Shown: piece by piece, positions 1-8,554 of the stretch
How the letters are laid out: each line of letters starts with the position of its first letter
How positions within the stretch are numbered: position 1 is the stretch's first letter
Assembly (NCBI GenBank): GCA_000470535.1
Contig: CBRG010000114.1
Location: 1-46,827 of the forward strand
Reading direction: 5' to 3'
Source of the DNA: Streptomyces sp. AW19M42
Lineage (GTDB): Bacteria > Actinomycetota > Actinomycetes > Streptomycetales > Streptomycetaceae
Length of the DNA: 46,827 bases
Notes under the pieces: generated by a model
Databases searched by the model: none
Told to the model about the DNA's origin: nothing
Seen by the model: the letters and a program-made list of their open reading frames with translations, nothing else
Made by a program: the position numbers and the translations under genes

Positions 1-2290
1 CCTGACGCTGGCGCGGCGGGCGTGCGCCCCGCTCGTCGCCCGAACCGGCCGGGGCGCCCGAACCGCCCGAACGGCCGGAACCGGAACCGGAACCGGCCCT
101 GGTACCCGGACCCGCACCGGCCTCGTCGTCCAGCCGCAGCGTCAACGAGATCCGCTTGCGCGGGATGTCGACCTCCATGACCCTGACCTTGACGACGTCA
201 CCCGGCTTCACGACGTCACGCGGGTCCTTGACGAACGTCCTCGACATCGCGGACACGTGCACCAGGCCGTCCTGGTGCACCCCGACGTCCACGAACGCGC
301 CGAACGCCGCGACGTTCGTCACGACCCCCTCCAGCACCATCCCGGGCGCCAGGTCGCCGATCTTCTCGACGCCCTCCTTGAAGGTGGCCGTCTTGAACGC
401 CGGACGCGGGTCGCGCCCCGGCTTCTCCAACTCCTTGAGGATGTCGGTGACGGTCGGCAGCCCGAACTTCTCGTCCACGAAGTCATCGGCCCGCAGCGAC
501 CGCAGCACGCCCGTGTTGCCGACCAGGGACGCGACGTCACCGCCCGTCCGCTTCACCATCGCCCGGACCACCGGGTACGCCTCCGGGTGCACGCTGGACG
601 CGTCCAGCGGGTCGTCACCCCGGATCCGCAGGAAGCCCGCGCACTGCTCGTACGCCTTCGGGCCGAGCCTGGCCACGTCCTTGAGCCCCTTGCGGGAGCG
701 GAACGGGCCGTTGGTGTCGCGGTGCGCGACGATGTTCTCCGCGAGCCCGGAACCGATGCCGGAGACCCGCGAAAGTAGCGGCGCCGAAGCGGTGTTGACG
801 TCGACTCCGACCCCGTTCACGCAGTCCTCCACGACCGCGTCCAGCGAGCGCGACAGCTTCACCTCCGACAGGTCGTGCTGGTACTGCCCGACCCCGATCG
901 ACTTCGGGTCGATCTTCACCAGCTCCGCCAGGGGGTCCTGGAGGCGGCGCGCGATCGAGACGGCGCCACGCAACGAGACGTCCATGTCCGGGAGTTCCTG
1001 CGAGGCGAAGGCGGACGCCGAGTACACGGAGGCACCGGCCTCCGAGACCATCACCTTGGTGAGCTTCAACTCCGGGTGCTTCTCGCACAGTTCACCGGCG
1101 AGCTTGTCCGTCTCGCGCGATGCCGTGCCGTTGCCGATCGCGATCAGATCGACGTCGTGCGCCTTCGCGAGCTGCTCCAGCTTCGCCAGCGACTGGTCCC
1201 ACTTGTTGGCAGGGACGTGCGGGTGGATGACATCGGTCGCGACGACCTTGCCGGTCGCGTCGACGATGGCGACCTTCACCCCGGTACGGAACCCCGGGTC
1301 GAGCCCCAGCGTGGCCCGCGTCCCGGCCGGCGCGGCGAGCAGCAGATCGCGCAGGTTCGACGCGAAGACCCGTACCGCCTCGTCCTCCGCCGCGGTGCGC
1401 AGCCTGAGGCGCAGGTCGATGCCGAGGTGCACCAGGATCCGGGTGCGCCAGGCCCAGCGCACGGTGTCGGCCAGCCACTTGTCTCCGGCGCGGCCGCGGT
1501 CGTTCACCCCGAAGCGCCGGGCGACCATGTTCTCGTACGACGAAGGGCCGGGTGTTTCCGACGGCTCCTCCGGCTCCAGGACGAGGTCGAGGACGTCCTC
1601 CTTCTCGCCCCGGAGCATCGCCAGCACCCGGTGCGAGGGCAGTGCGGTGAACGGCTCGGTGAAGTCGAAGTAGTCCGCGAACTTGGCGCCCGCCTCCTTC
1701 TTGCCGTCCCGCACCTTCGCCACCAGCCGGCCCCGTGTCCACATGCGCTCACGCAGCTCGCCGGTCAGGTCGGCGTCCTCCGAGAACCGTTCGGCGAGGA
1801 TGGCCCGCGCGCCCTCCAGAGCCGCCGCCGGGTCCGCGACGCCCTTGTCCGCGTCGACGAACGGCGAGGCCGCGACGAGCGGATCCACCGATGGATCGTC
1901 CAGCAGGCCGGATGCGAGCGGTTCGAGCCCGGCCTCCCGGGCCATCTGCGCCTTCGTGCGCCGCTTCGGCTTGAACGGCAGATAGATGTCCTCAAGGCGC
2001 GCCTTCGTGTCGGCGGCTCGGATCCGCGCCTCCAGCGCGCTGTCGAGCTTGCCCTGCTCGCGTACGGATTCGAGGATCGCGGCACGGCGGTCCTCCAGCT
2101 CCCGCAGATACCGCAGCCGCTCCTCAAGCGTGCGCAGCTGCGCGTCGTCGAGCATCTCGGTCGCTTCCTTGCGGTAGCGCGCGATGAACGGCACGGTCGA
2201 CCCGCCGTCGAGCAGCTCGACGGCCGCCTTCACCTGTCGCTCCCGTACGCCGAGCTCCTCGGCGATCCTGCCTTCGATGGACGTCGTCAC
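1..2290 (-). CDS. tex: Tex-family RNA-binding transcription accessory protein (3' end outside window)
   Basis: Conserved bacterial nucleic-acid-binding protein thought to act on transcription or transcript turnover. Reading from a GTG at 2290, the N-terminus begins TTSIEGRIAEELGVRERQV. A YqgF/RNase H-like segment follows (LGLDPGFRTGVKVAIVDATG, roughly residue 325). Then come helix-hairpin-helix repeats (LLSRVSGIGSGLAENIVAHR) and a C-terminal S1 domain (GMVLEGVVTNVAAFGAFVDV). A low-complexity Gly/Ser/Arg tail runs into the window edge, so the stop codon is not seen. About 763 codons are present, close to a full-length Tex. It appears monocistronic, with no overlap with its upstream neighbour. 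The start has only a weak ribosome site (GAAGG), so it is probable rather than certain. Confidence 0.95.
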   Translation of the reverse strand, partial: MTTSIEGRIAEELGVRERQVKAAVELLDGGSTVPFIARYRKEATEMLDDAQLRTLEERLRYLRELEDRRAAILESVREQGKLDSALEARIRAADTKARLEDIYLPFKPKRRTKAQMAREAGLEPLASGLLDDPSVDPLVAASPFVDADKGVADPAAALEGARAILAERFSEDADLTGELRERMWTRGRLVAKVRDGKKEAGAKFADYFDFTEPFTALPSHRVLAMLRGEKEDVLDLVLEPEEPSETPGPSSYENMVARRFGVNDRGRAGDKWLADTVRWAWRTRILVHLGIDLRLRLRTAAEDEAVRVFASNLRDLLLAAPAGTRATLGLDPGFRTGVKVAIVDATGKVVATDVIHPHVPANKWDQSLAKLEQLAKAHDVDLIAIGNGTASRETDKLAGELCEKHPELKLTKVMVSEAGASVYSASAFASQELPDMDVSLRGAVSIARRLQDPLAELVKIDPKSIGVGQYQHDLSEVKLSRSLDAVVEDCVNGVGVDVNTASAPLLSRVSGIGSGLAENIVAHRDTNGPFRSRKGLKDVARLGPKAYEQCAGFLRIRGDDPLDASSVHPEAYPVVRAMVKRTGGDVASLVGNTGVLRSLRADDFVDEKFGLPTVTDILKELEKPGRDPRPAFKTATFKEGVEKIGDLAPGMVLEGVVTNVAAFGAFVDVGVHQDGLVHVSAMSRTFVKDPRDVVKPGDVVKVRVMEVDIPRKRISLTLRLDDEAGAGPGTRAGSGSGSGRSGGSGAPAGSGDERGARPPRQRQ

Positions 2291-2385
2291 GGTTTTACCG
2301 ACTCGCCTTCTCGTACTGGCTGTGCTGGTCGGGCCCCGGAGTCCGCGGTTCGGACCGGTCCTGGGCCACTCGCCTGCATTCTGCC

Positions 2386-2417
2386 GGGTGGCCGGGCGCC
2401 GTGTCGCCCGACCACCC
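2386..2417 (-). terminator. Hairpin terminator candidate downstream of the SCO6745-family gene
   Basis: A stem of about 13 paired bases with one internal mismatch (GGGTGG-C-CGGGCG against CGCCCG-A-CCACCC) closes a 6-base loop. It starts about 25 bases beyond the stop of the minus-strand gene ending at 2440 and lies before the tex start. There is no T-tract, as is usual in streptomycetes. Confidence 0.5.
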
Positions 2418-2439
2418 CACATACCGGCCGCCCGGCCGG

Positions 2440-3297
2440 CTATCCCCTGAGATCCGCCGGGAACGCGCCCGCCGCCATCGCCTTGTCGAGAATCCCGCTT
2501 CCCAGCTCGGTCAGCCGGGCCACGCCCGCACCGCCGAGGTGCTCGTACGGTGCGAGGTCCATCCGGTCCGTGGTCTCTTCGAGGCCGGTCCGCAGCGCGG
2601 TGCCCGCCTCCGTCAACTCGCCCTCGGCGGTGAGCAGTCCACGGGCGCGCAGCCGTGCGGAGGCATCCTCCCAGTCGCTGCGGTGCCAGCCGCGGGTGGC
2701 CAGTACCCAGCGCGGCGCCATGCCCTTGCCGGTGGCGGTGTGGCTGACCAGTGCCTCGACCGGGTCGAGCCCGGCCGCGAGGAGGGCTGCGAGGTGGGCG
2801 TCACCGCGGTGCTCGCGCAGCAGTGTCGCGGCGTGCCAGTACGCCAGGTGCGGCTGCTCCGGCACCGGGAGATCGGCGTGCGCCGCGTAGAGCGGCCGGG
2901 CGTGTCGCGTGCAGCCCGCGGCGGCGCGCAGCGCCAGCTGCGCTGCCTCGGCCAGTTCGGGGGAAGCGATGGTCTCCTCGCCGAGGAGGCGGCGCAGCGT
3001 CGAGTCGGCGGCGCGCAGCCGTGCCGCCAGAACGGTCTCGGGGGAAGCGGTGTCCCAGACGGCGGGTACGTGCGCGGAGACGAGCTCGTGGTTGAAGTTG
3101 TAGAAGGTCGCGGTGACCGTTCCCGGGCCGACGGCGCCCATGGCGGCCGCGCGGGAGGCGAAGTACGCGGCGGGGGAGTCGGTGACCCCGATCGCGCCGA
3201 GCTCCTTGCCGAGGTCGGGGGAGAAGTAGAGCGAGGAGTGGATCGGGTTGATGACGTTGTGGCAGCGGCGTCCGGCGCGGGGAGGCAGAGTACTCAT
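2440..3297 (-). CDS. SCO6745-family protein (helix-turn-helix-like, function unknown)
   Basis: A 285-residue soluble protein. The N-terminus carries CHNVINPIHSSLYFSPDLGKELGAIG and the body is helical and alanine/leucine rich. The C-terminal part (WEDASARLRARGLLTAEGELTEAG) resembles a winged-helix segment. This matches the actinobacterial SCO6745 family, whose biochemical role is not established. The ATG at 3297 lies only 10 bases from a TetR-type palindrome (3308-3323) and has no clear Shine-Dalgarno sequence. This suggests a leaderless transcript under repressor control. It is divergent from the GlxA-type regulator. A DNA-binding role is possible but not shown by the sequence. Confidence 0.8.
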   Translation of the reverse strand: MSTLPPRAGRRCHNVINPIHSSLYFSPDLGKELGAIGVTDSPAAYFASRAAAMGAVGPGTVTATFYNFNHELVSAHVPAVWDTASPETVLAARLRAADSTLRRLLGEETIASPELAEAAQLALRAAAGCTRHARPLYAAHADLPVPEQPHLAYWHAATLLREHRGDAHLAALLAAGLDPVEALVSHTATGKGMAPRWVLATRGWHRSDWEDASARLRARGLLTAEGELTEAGTALRTGLEETTDRMDLAPYEHLGGAGVARLTELGSGILDKAMAAGAFPADLRG

Positions 3298-3307
3298 GCC
3301 CGCACGT

Positions 3308-3323
3308 TACCGACTGGTCGGTA
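3308..3323. promoter_or_regulatory. TetR-type operator palindrome
   Basis: TACCGAC-TG-GTCGGTA is a perfect 7+7 inverted repeat in the divergent intergenic region. It lies 10 bases upstream of the SCO6745-family start. Its length and symmetry suit a TetR-family dimer. No TetR gene is adjacent, so the regulator would act from elsewhere. That is inference. Confidence 0.55.
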
Positions 3324-3422
3324 CGTGTTGGAACCCCGGGGTGCCGGTGACATGTGCCGCAGCCCGTAATGGCAGGAAAGGTGGGGTGCTCGTCATTGCG
3401 GCCATCCGGGAGGCGGCCCAGG

Positions 3423-4415
3423 ATGGCGGACATGAAGCAGCGATCCGTGCTCGTCGTGCTCTTCGACGGCGTCCAGAGCCTCGATGTGACCGGCCCGATG
3501 GAGGTCTTCGCCGGAGCAGCCCGGTTCCCGGAGGTCTCGTACGAACTGCGCACCGCCTCGCTGGACGGCGCACCGGTCCACTCGTCGAGCGGCCTCACGC
3601 TCGTCCCGGACAGCACCCTCGCAGCCGCCGGAGCAGCTGACACCCTGCTCGTCCCCGGTGGACAGGGCACCCGCGTCCCCGACCCCGCCCTCGTCGACTG
3701 GCTGCGCGACCACGCCCCGCACGCGGAACGGCTCGTGTCCGTCTGCACCGGCGCCCTGCTGCTCGCCGCGGCGGAACAGCTGGACGGTCACCGGGTGACC
3801 ACGCACTGGAACGCCTGTGATCACCTCGCCCGCACCTATCCGGCCGTCGAGGTCGACCCGGAACCGATCTTCGTGCGGGACGGCAGGCTGGCCACCTCGG
3901 CCGGAGTCACCGCGGGCATCGATCTCGCGCTCGCACTGGTCGAGGAGGACCACGGCCGGGACGTGGCGCTCACCGTCGCCCGGCACCTGGTGGTCTTTCT
4001 GCGCAGGCCGGGGGGCCAGGCCCAGTTCAGCGCCCAGCTCACCGCCCAGACGGCCCGCCGCGAACCGCTGCGCGAGGTCCAGCACTGGATCACCGAACAC
4101 CCCGGCGACGACCTGTCCGTCGAGGCCCTCGCCGCCCGCGCCCGGCTCTCGCCGCGCCACTTCGCCCGCGCGTTCCAGGCCGAGACCGGTATGACACCCG
4201 GCCGGTACGTCGACCGCGTCCGCCTCGAAGCGGCCCGCAGGCTGCTGGAGGACACCTCGGACGGTGTCGCCGGCATCGCGCGCAGGTGCGGATACGGCAC
4301 ACCGGAGGCGATGCGCCGCGCGTTCGTCAAGACGCTGGGCACCGCACCCGCCGAATACCGCAGGCGGTTCGCTCCCCAACCCGGACCCACCCGACCCGTC
4401 ACCATCGGCCTCTGA
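3423..4415 (+). CDS. GlxA-family transcriptional regulator (DJ-1/PfpI plus AraC HTH)
   Basis: A 330-residue protein with two domains. Residues about 5-175 form a DJ-1/PfpI amidotransferase-like sensor: SVLVVLFDGVQSLDVTGPMEVF, a nucleophile-elbow Cys in VSVCTGALLLAA, and THWNA. Residues about 220-320 form an AraC-type double helix-turn-helix (LSVEALAARARLSPRHFARAFQAETG, then GVAGIARRCGYGTPEAMRRAF). Such regulators usually control a nearby gene and sense small metabolites; here the likely target is the DJ-1 gene 19 bases downstream. The ATG at 3423 is preferred because GGGAGG lies 9 bases upstream; an ATG at 3432 is the alternative. Confidence 0.9.
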   Translation: MADMKQRSVLVVLFDGVQSLDVTGPMEVFAGAARFPEVSYELRTASLDGAPVHSSSGLTLVPDSTLAAAGAADTLLVPGGQGTRVPDPALVDWLRDHAPHAERLVSVCTGALLLAAAEQLDGHRVTTHWNACDHLARTYPAVEVDPEPIFVRDGRLATSAGVTAGIDLALALVEEDHGRDVALTVARHLVVFLRRPGGQAQFSAQLTAQTARREPLREVQHWITEHPGDDLSVEALAARARLSPRHFARAFQAETGMTPGRYVDRVRLEAARRLLEDTSDGVAGIARRCGYGTPEAMRRAFVKTLGTAPAEYRRRFAPQPGPTRPVTIGL

Positions 4416-4434
4416 CCGGAAGGCAGGCAGCCCC

Positions 4435-5070
4435 ATGCAGATCGCCATCGTCCTCTTCGACCGCTTCACCGCGCTCGACGCCGTCGGACCGTACGAGATC
4501 CTGTCCCGTGCCCCCGGCGCCGACACCGTCTTCGTCGCAGAGTGCACCGGGCCCGTGCGCAACGACTCCGGCAGCCTCTCGCTGGTCGCGGACCGGACGC
4601 TCGAAGAGGTGCCGGCGCCCGATCTGCTGATCGTTCCCGGTGGCCCTGGGCAGAGCGCCCAGATGGGACACGAGCCCCTGCTCGACTGGTTGCGCACCGC
4701 CGATGCCACCAGCACCTGGACGACCTCCGTGTGCACCGGTTCGCTGCTGCTCGCGGCCGCCGGACTCCTGAAGGGGCGGCGGGGGACCTCGCACTGGCTC
4801 GCCCTCGACTCACTGAAGGAGTACGGCGTGGAGCCGACCGGCGAGCGCGTCGTCATCGACGGCAAGTACGTCACGGCCGCCGGCGTCTCGTCCGGCATCG
4901 ACATGGGCCTCACCCTGCTCGGCCGGATCGCCGGCGACCGGCGCGCCCAGGCCGTGCAGCTGCTGGCCGAGTACGACCCGCAGCCGCCCTACGACGCAGG
5001 ATCCCCCGAGAAGGCGCCGGCCGAGCTCGTCGAGGAGTGGCGTGCCAAAAGCCGCTTCATCCTTCGGTAG
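4435..5070 (+). CDS. DJ-1/PfpI family protein (isonitrile-hydratase-like)
   Basis: A 211-residue single-domain DJ-1/PfpI protein. It begins MQIAIVLFDRFTALDAVGPYEIL and has the nucleophile elbow TSVCTGSLLLAAAGLL followed by GTSHWLALDSL and VTAAGVSSGIDMGL. This is the layout of the isonitrile hydratase/ThiJ group. It lies directly downstream of a regulator carrying the same fold as its sensor domain, with which it probably forms a two-gene operon. GGAAGG precedes the ATG. The substrate cannot be read from the sequence, and a chaperone or glyoxalase role is possible. Confidence 0.85.
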   Translation: MQIAIVLFDRFTALDAVGPYEILSRAPGADTVFVAECTGPVRNDSGSLSLVADRTLEEVPAPDLLIVPGGPGQSAQMGHEPLLDWLRTADATSTWTTSVCTGSLLLAAAGLLKGRRGTSHWLALDSLKEYGVEPTGERVVIDGKYVTAAGVSSGIDMGLTLLGRIAGDRRAQAVQLLAEYDPQPPYDAGSPEKAPAELVEEWRAKSRFILR

Positions 5071-5094
5071 TGATCCTGCGCCAGAGGGGGAGGG

Positions 5095-5853
5095 TCACGC
5101 CCCGGACGGCCAGCTGAAGCGGGGCGGACGCCGTTCCAGAAAAGCGGCGACCCCCTCCGCGGTGTCGCCGCTGCGGCGCGCCTGGTCCGCCCAGTGGGCG
5201 TCGCGGTCCTCGCGCCCCGCGGCGAACTCCTTCGCGGCCGCCTGGGTCAGCTGTGAACGGGACACCAGCACCCGTACGTAGGCCCCGACCCGCTCGTCCA
5301 GCTCGCCGGCCGGCAGTACCTCGTCGACCAGACCGGTCCGCAGCGCCCGGTCCGCACCGATGAGCTCGCCGGAGAACAGCAGGTGCTTCGCCGTCGCCGG
5401 GCCCGTCAGCGCGACCAGCCGGCGGGTCGACGACGCGGGGTAGACGATCCCGAGCTTGGCGGGGGTGACGCCGAACGACGCGCCCTCCTCCGCGAACCGC
5501 AGATCGCAGGCCGCCGCCAGCTGGCTTCCCCCGCCCACGCAGTAGCCGCGCACCGAGGCGAGCGTCGGCCGGGGGAAGGCGGCCAGCGCCTCCTCCGCCG
5601 CCACCGCGAGCTCCTGCGGGGCGCCCGCCGGATCGCGCAGGGAGGAGATGTCGGCTCCGGCGCAGAAGGTCTCCCCGGCGCCCGTCAGCACCAGGACCCG
5701 CGCCGAGGTGTCGGCGGCCGCCTCCGCCAGCAGCACGGGCACAGAGCGCCACATCGCGGCCGTCATAGCGTTGCGCTTGGCGGGATTGCTGATGACGAGG
5801 GTGGCGACGCCGTCCGCGACGGTGAGCTCCAGCCGGGGTTCCGTACGGTCCAT
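5095..5853 (-). CDS. Enoyl-CoA hydratase/isomerase family protein
   Basis: A 252-residue crotonase-fold protein. The oxyanion-hole segments are visible (NPAKRNAMTAAMW; ETFCAGADISSL; VRGYCVGGGSQLAAACDLRFA). The family acts on acyl-CoA thioesters, commonly hydrating trans-2-enoyl-CoA in fatty acid breakdown. The acid/base Glu region reads ASFGVTPAKLGIVY, where many hydratases have FGLPEVKLG, so the exact reaction is uncertain. It starts at ATG 5853; an in-frame start 39 bases upstream is less likely. It is convergent with the DJ-1 gene, with 24 bases between the stops. Confidence 0.88.
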   Translation of the reverse strand: MDRTEPRLELTVADGVATLVISNPAKRNAMTAAMWRSVPVLLAEAAADTSARVLVLTGAGETFCAGADISSLRDPAGAPQELAVAAEEALAAFPRPTLASVRGYCVGGGSQLAAACDLRFAEEGASFGVTPAKLGIVYPASSTRRLVALTGPATAKHLLFSGELIGADRALRTGLVDEVLPAGELDERVGAYVRVLVSRSQLTQAAAKEFAAGREDRDAHWADQARRSGDTAEGVAAFLERRPPRFSWPSGA

Positions 5854-5933
5854 GCGCCGGATGCTATCCGTACCGTTCGAACCTAGGATCAAGAAGGGGT
5901 CACGCAGCAGGCACGTACCCCGAGGAGCTTCCG

Positions 5934-6560
5934 GTGGCCGATTCCGTTCAAGAGGGCAGGAAGCTCAGCCGCGGTTTCAGCGGCCTGGCCCTGCTCGGAG
6001 CAATCCTCGTCGTCGCCGGTCTGGTCGGTCTCGTCTACACCGGCGTCGCGACGCTCACCTCGATGATCCTGTTCGGCTGGCTGCTGCTGGTCGGCGGCCT
6101 GGTCGGGCTGCTCCACGCGATCCAGTCGCGCGGCACCAGCTACTTCTGGCTGGGCGTGGTGGTCGCAGCCCTGAACATCGCCGCCGGGGTCGTGGTCATC
6201 CGTCATCCGCACGGCACGGCGGAGGCGCTGACCATGTTCGCCGCGCTGCTCTTCCTGACCGGCGGGGTGTTCCGCCTCGTCGGCAGTGTCGTGGTGCGCG
6301 GGCCGCAGTTCGGCTGGACCCTGCTGCAGGGCGCCTTCGGGCTGCTGCTGGGCCTGCTGGTCCTCTTCGACTGGCCGCACAGCAGCCTCTATGTGCTCGG
6401 CTGCTTCTTCTCGCTCGCGCTGCTCTTCGACGGACTCGGGCTCATCGCGATCGGTGTGGGCGGCCGCCGGATCGTCTCGATGGTCTCGGACCAGCTGGGG
6501 CAGGACCGGGCAGGGCAGGGGCAGCCTCCGGGAGACAAGCAGAAGCGGTCGGAAGGCTGA
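5934..6560 (+). CDS. HdeD/DUF308-like multi-pass membrane protein
   Basis: A 208-residue integral membrane protein with about six hydrophobic helices in pairs (GLALLGAILVVAGLVGLVYTG; SMILFGWLLLVGGLVGLL; FWLGVVVAALNIAAGVVVI; TMFAALLFLTGGVFRLVG). The C-terminus is short, charged and cytoplasmic (GDKQKRSEG). The repeated two-helix pattern matches the HdeD/DUF308 family. In E. coli HdeD is linked to acid resistance, but no function is known for the actinobacterial members. GTG start with GAGGAG 7 bases upstream. Confidence 0.82.
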   Translation: MADSVQEGRKLSRGFSGLALLGAILVVAGLVGLVYTGVATLTSMILFGWLLLVGGLVGLLHAIQSRGTSYFWLGVVVAALNIAAGVVVIRHPHGTAEALTMFAALLFLTGGVFRLVGSVVVRGPQFGWTLLQGAFGLLLGLLVLFDWPHSSLYVLGCFFSLALLFDGLGLIAIGVGGRRIVSMVSDQLGQDRAGQGQPPGDKQKRSEG

Positions 6561-6694
6561 CGTATCAAAATCTATCCGGTCAAATACTGTCGATAGGAGT
6601 CGACTTCTGCTCAGTGGTACGGACCGGACCGACTACGCCCCGCACCCTGTACTCGACGTGCAGTCACCATCGAGTGGAGAGCGGGTACCGGTCT

Positions 6695-7150
6695 ATGGAG
6701 AGCCGCGGGAGTGTCCCCGCCGGGCCCGTGTCGTACGAAGGGGTCTGGCGGTTCACCGCCTCGGCCACGGACGTCTCCGTACCCCGGGCCAGGCACGCCG
6801 TACGCGATCTGCTGGACCGCCAGGGCGTGCCCCTGGACGACGACATCACCCAGGGGCTGCTGCTCATCGTCTCCGAGCTGGTCACCAACGCCGTGAAGCA
6901 CGCGGCGCTGCTCTCCCCGGAGCTCGCCGTGGAGGTGGCCGTGGGCGCCGACTGGGTCAGGGTGTCCGTCGAGGACAACCACCCGTACCGCCCGACGGCG
7001 CTGGAGACCGACTACGCGCAGACGGGCGGGCGCGGACTGCTGCTGGTACGGGAGATCACCAGAGAGGCCGGCGGGGCCTGCGACGTGGAGCACACCGCGG
7101 GCGGCGGAAAGGTCATCTGGGCGGCGCTGCCACTCACCACGCGCCTCTGA
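6695..7150 (+). CDS. RsbW-like ATP-binding protein (anti-sigma-factor/HATPase fold)
   Basis: A 151-residue protein made of a single GHKL ATPase domain. The N-box (LLLIVSELVTNAVKHA), a G1-like segment (VRVSVEDNHPYRP) and the G2 glycine loop (GGRGLLLVREIT) are visible. Streptomycetes carry dozens of such short kinases, some acting as anti-sigma or anti-anti-sigma switches. No sigma factor or STAS partner gene is adjacent. Start chosen at ATG 6695; a GTG at 6674 is in frame. The 134-base leader contains no feature I can name. Confidence 0.85.
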   Translation: MESRGSVPAGPVSYEGVWRFTASATDVSVPRARHAVRDLLDRQGVPLDDDITQGLLLIVSELVTNAVKHAALLSPELAVEVAVGADWVRVSVEDNHPYRPTALETDYAQTGGRGLLLVREITREAGGACDVEHTAGGGKVIWAALPLTTRL

Positions 7151-7181
7151 CCGGCCTCTCCGTGCCCGCGGCCATCCCCGT

Positions 7182-7775
7182 CTACCAGCCGGCCGCGGGG
7201 CCGGTCAGCTCACGGATCGCGGGACGGGCGGCGTCCAGCACCGTCATGAACCACGCAGAGAAAGGCGCCGCCGCGTGGCGTTCGGCCAGCTCCCCGGCCG
7301 ACACGAAGGCCGTCTCGCCCACCTCCTCCGGATCCGGCCGCAGCTGCTCCTGCGCCATGCCCACGAAGAGGTGGTTGAACTCCTGCTCCACCAGCCCGGA
7401 CGCGGGGTCCGGGTGGTTGTAGCGGACGGTGCCCGCCTCGGCCAGCAGCGAGGGGGAGATGCCCAGCTCCTCGTACGTCCGCCGGGCGGCGGCGGCGAAG
7501 GGTGCCTCGCCCGGATAGGGGTGACCGCAACACGTGTTGGACCAGACACCGGGGGAGTGGTACTTCCCCGGTGCGCGCCGCTGCAACAGCATCCGGCCCT
7601 GCTCGTCGAAGAGGAACACCGAGAAGGCGCGGTGCAGTTGGCCGGGTGCCTGGTGGGCGGCGAGCTTCTCCGCCGTGCCGATGGTGGTGCCGTTCTCGTC
7701 GACGAGTTCGAGCATGATCGCTTCTGCTGCGCCGTTCGACGAGCTGTTCGCCGCGGTGGCTGATGTGGTCGGCAT
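7182..7775 (-). CDS. idi: Isopentenyl-diphosphate delta-isomerase, type I
   Basis: A 197-residue Nudix-fold enzyme interconverting IPP and DMAPP. The substrate and metal signatures are present: GQLHRAFSVFLFDEQGRMLLQRR, the catalytic Cys region SPGVWSNTCCGHPYPGE, and the Nudix-type helix AAARRTYEELGIS with its glutamates. EQEFNHLFVG follows the usual C-terminal pattern. The ATG at 7775 is preferred because GAAGGA lies about 6 bases upstream. It is not in an operon with other isoprenoid genes, but would supply DMAPP for the prenyl synthase in the hopanoid operon. Confidence 0.93.
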   Translation of the reverse strand: MPTTSATAANSSSNGAAEAIMLELVDENGTTIGTAEKLAAHQAPGQLHRAFSVFLFDEQGRMLLQRRAPGKYHSPGVWSNTCCGHPYPGEAPFAAAARRTYEELGISPSLLAEAGTVRYNHPDPASGLVEQEFNHLFVGMAQEQLRPDPEEVGETAFVSAGELAERHAAAPFSAWFMTVLDAARPAIRELTGPAAGW

Positions 7776-7925
7776 ACCCATCCTTCGCTGTGGTCCCGGC
7801 CCCGTGCGCCGGTCCCGTCGAGTCCGCGCAAGTCTGCCGTACAAAAGCGGCTTGTCCGCACTTCGGGCTCTGGCATGTCAGTCCGGCGGCGCCGAGCGGG
7901 CGCCCACGGGTCCGGACCCCGCACG

Positions 7926-8486
7926 TCAGACCCCGAACGCCGCCGGATACTGGATCGTGCCCAGGGGAACCGGCCCGGAATCATCGAGGACCAGCGCCAT
8001 CATCGCCTCGTCCGGCACCTCGAAGCCCGGCCGGATGCCGTACCGCGACGCGGGCACGAAGCCGAACCTCGGGTAGTACCCGGGATGCCCGAGCACCAGC
8101 ACCAGCGGCTCCGCACGCGCCCGCGCAGCGTCGAGCGCGGCCCGCACCACGGCCTGTCCGGCGCCCCGGCGTTGCCACTCGGGCGCCGTGGCCACCGGGG
8201 CGAGGGCCAGCGCCGGCGCGCCCCCGACCAGGCAGCGGGTCAGCAGGGCGTGGGCGGCCACGGATCCGTCAGCCGCCTCCGCGACGAAGGAGAGACCGGG
8301 CAGCCAGGCCGCCGGATCCTGGCGCAGGGCGTCGACCAGATCGGCCTCTGCCCGCGTCTCGAACGCGGCGGAGTTCACCGCGTGCACGGCGGCGATGTCC
8401 GAGGGTGTCTCCGGGCGGGTCGTCCAGAGCCGCGTGTGATCGGTATCGGGCAAGGTGAGGAACCTTTGATCGAGAGTGGAGTCCAC
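7926..8486 (-). CDS. GNAT family N-acetyltransferase
   Basis: A 186-residue GNAT-fold protein of the YhbS-like group. It has the acetyl-CoA-binding segment LAPVATAPEWQRRGAGQAVV, followed by LVLVLGHPGYYPRFGFVPASRYGI, which is typical of this subgroup. The acceptor substrate is unknown. The first start in frame is the GTG at 8486; the conserved domain begins near residue 20 (TTRPETPSDIAAV), so translation could begin later. About 150 bases separate it from the idi start, and the orientation is the same. Confidence 0.85.
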   Translation of the reverse strand: MDSTLDQRFLTLPDTDHTRLWTTRPETPSDIAAVHAVNSAAFETRAEADLVDALRQDPAAWLPGLSFVAEAADGSVAAHALLTRCLVGGAPALALAPVATAPEWQRRGAGQAVVRAALDAARARAEPLVLVLGHPGYYPRFGFVPASRYGIRPGFEVPDEAMMALVLDDSGPVPLGTIQYPAAFGV

Positions 8487-8554
8487 CGTACATCGGTGAT
8501 TCCGGCGGCCGCCGCCCTCCTCGGGCCCGTTCGCGCTCGGGGGTCATCAGGCGC

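Noticed and set aside
875..2890. 671-residue open frame on the plus strand over tex
   Set aside because: It lies antisense to the clearly conserved tex coding frame. Its translation is rich in Arg/Leu/His with no domain, as expected from high-GC complementary frames.
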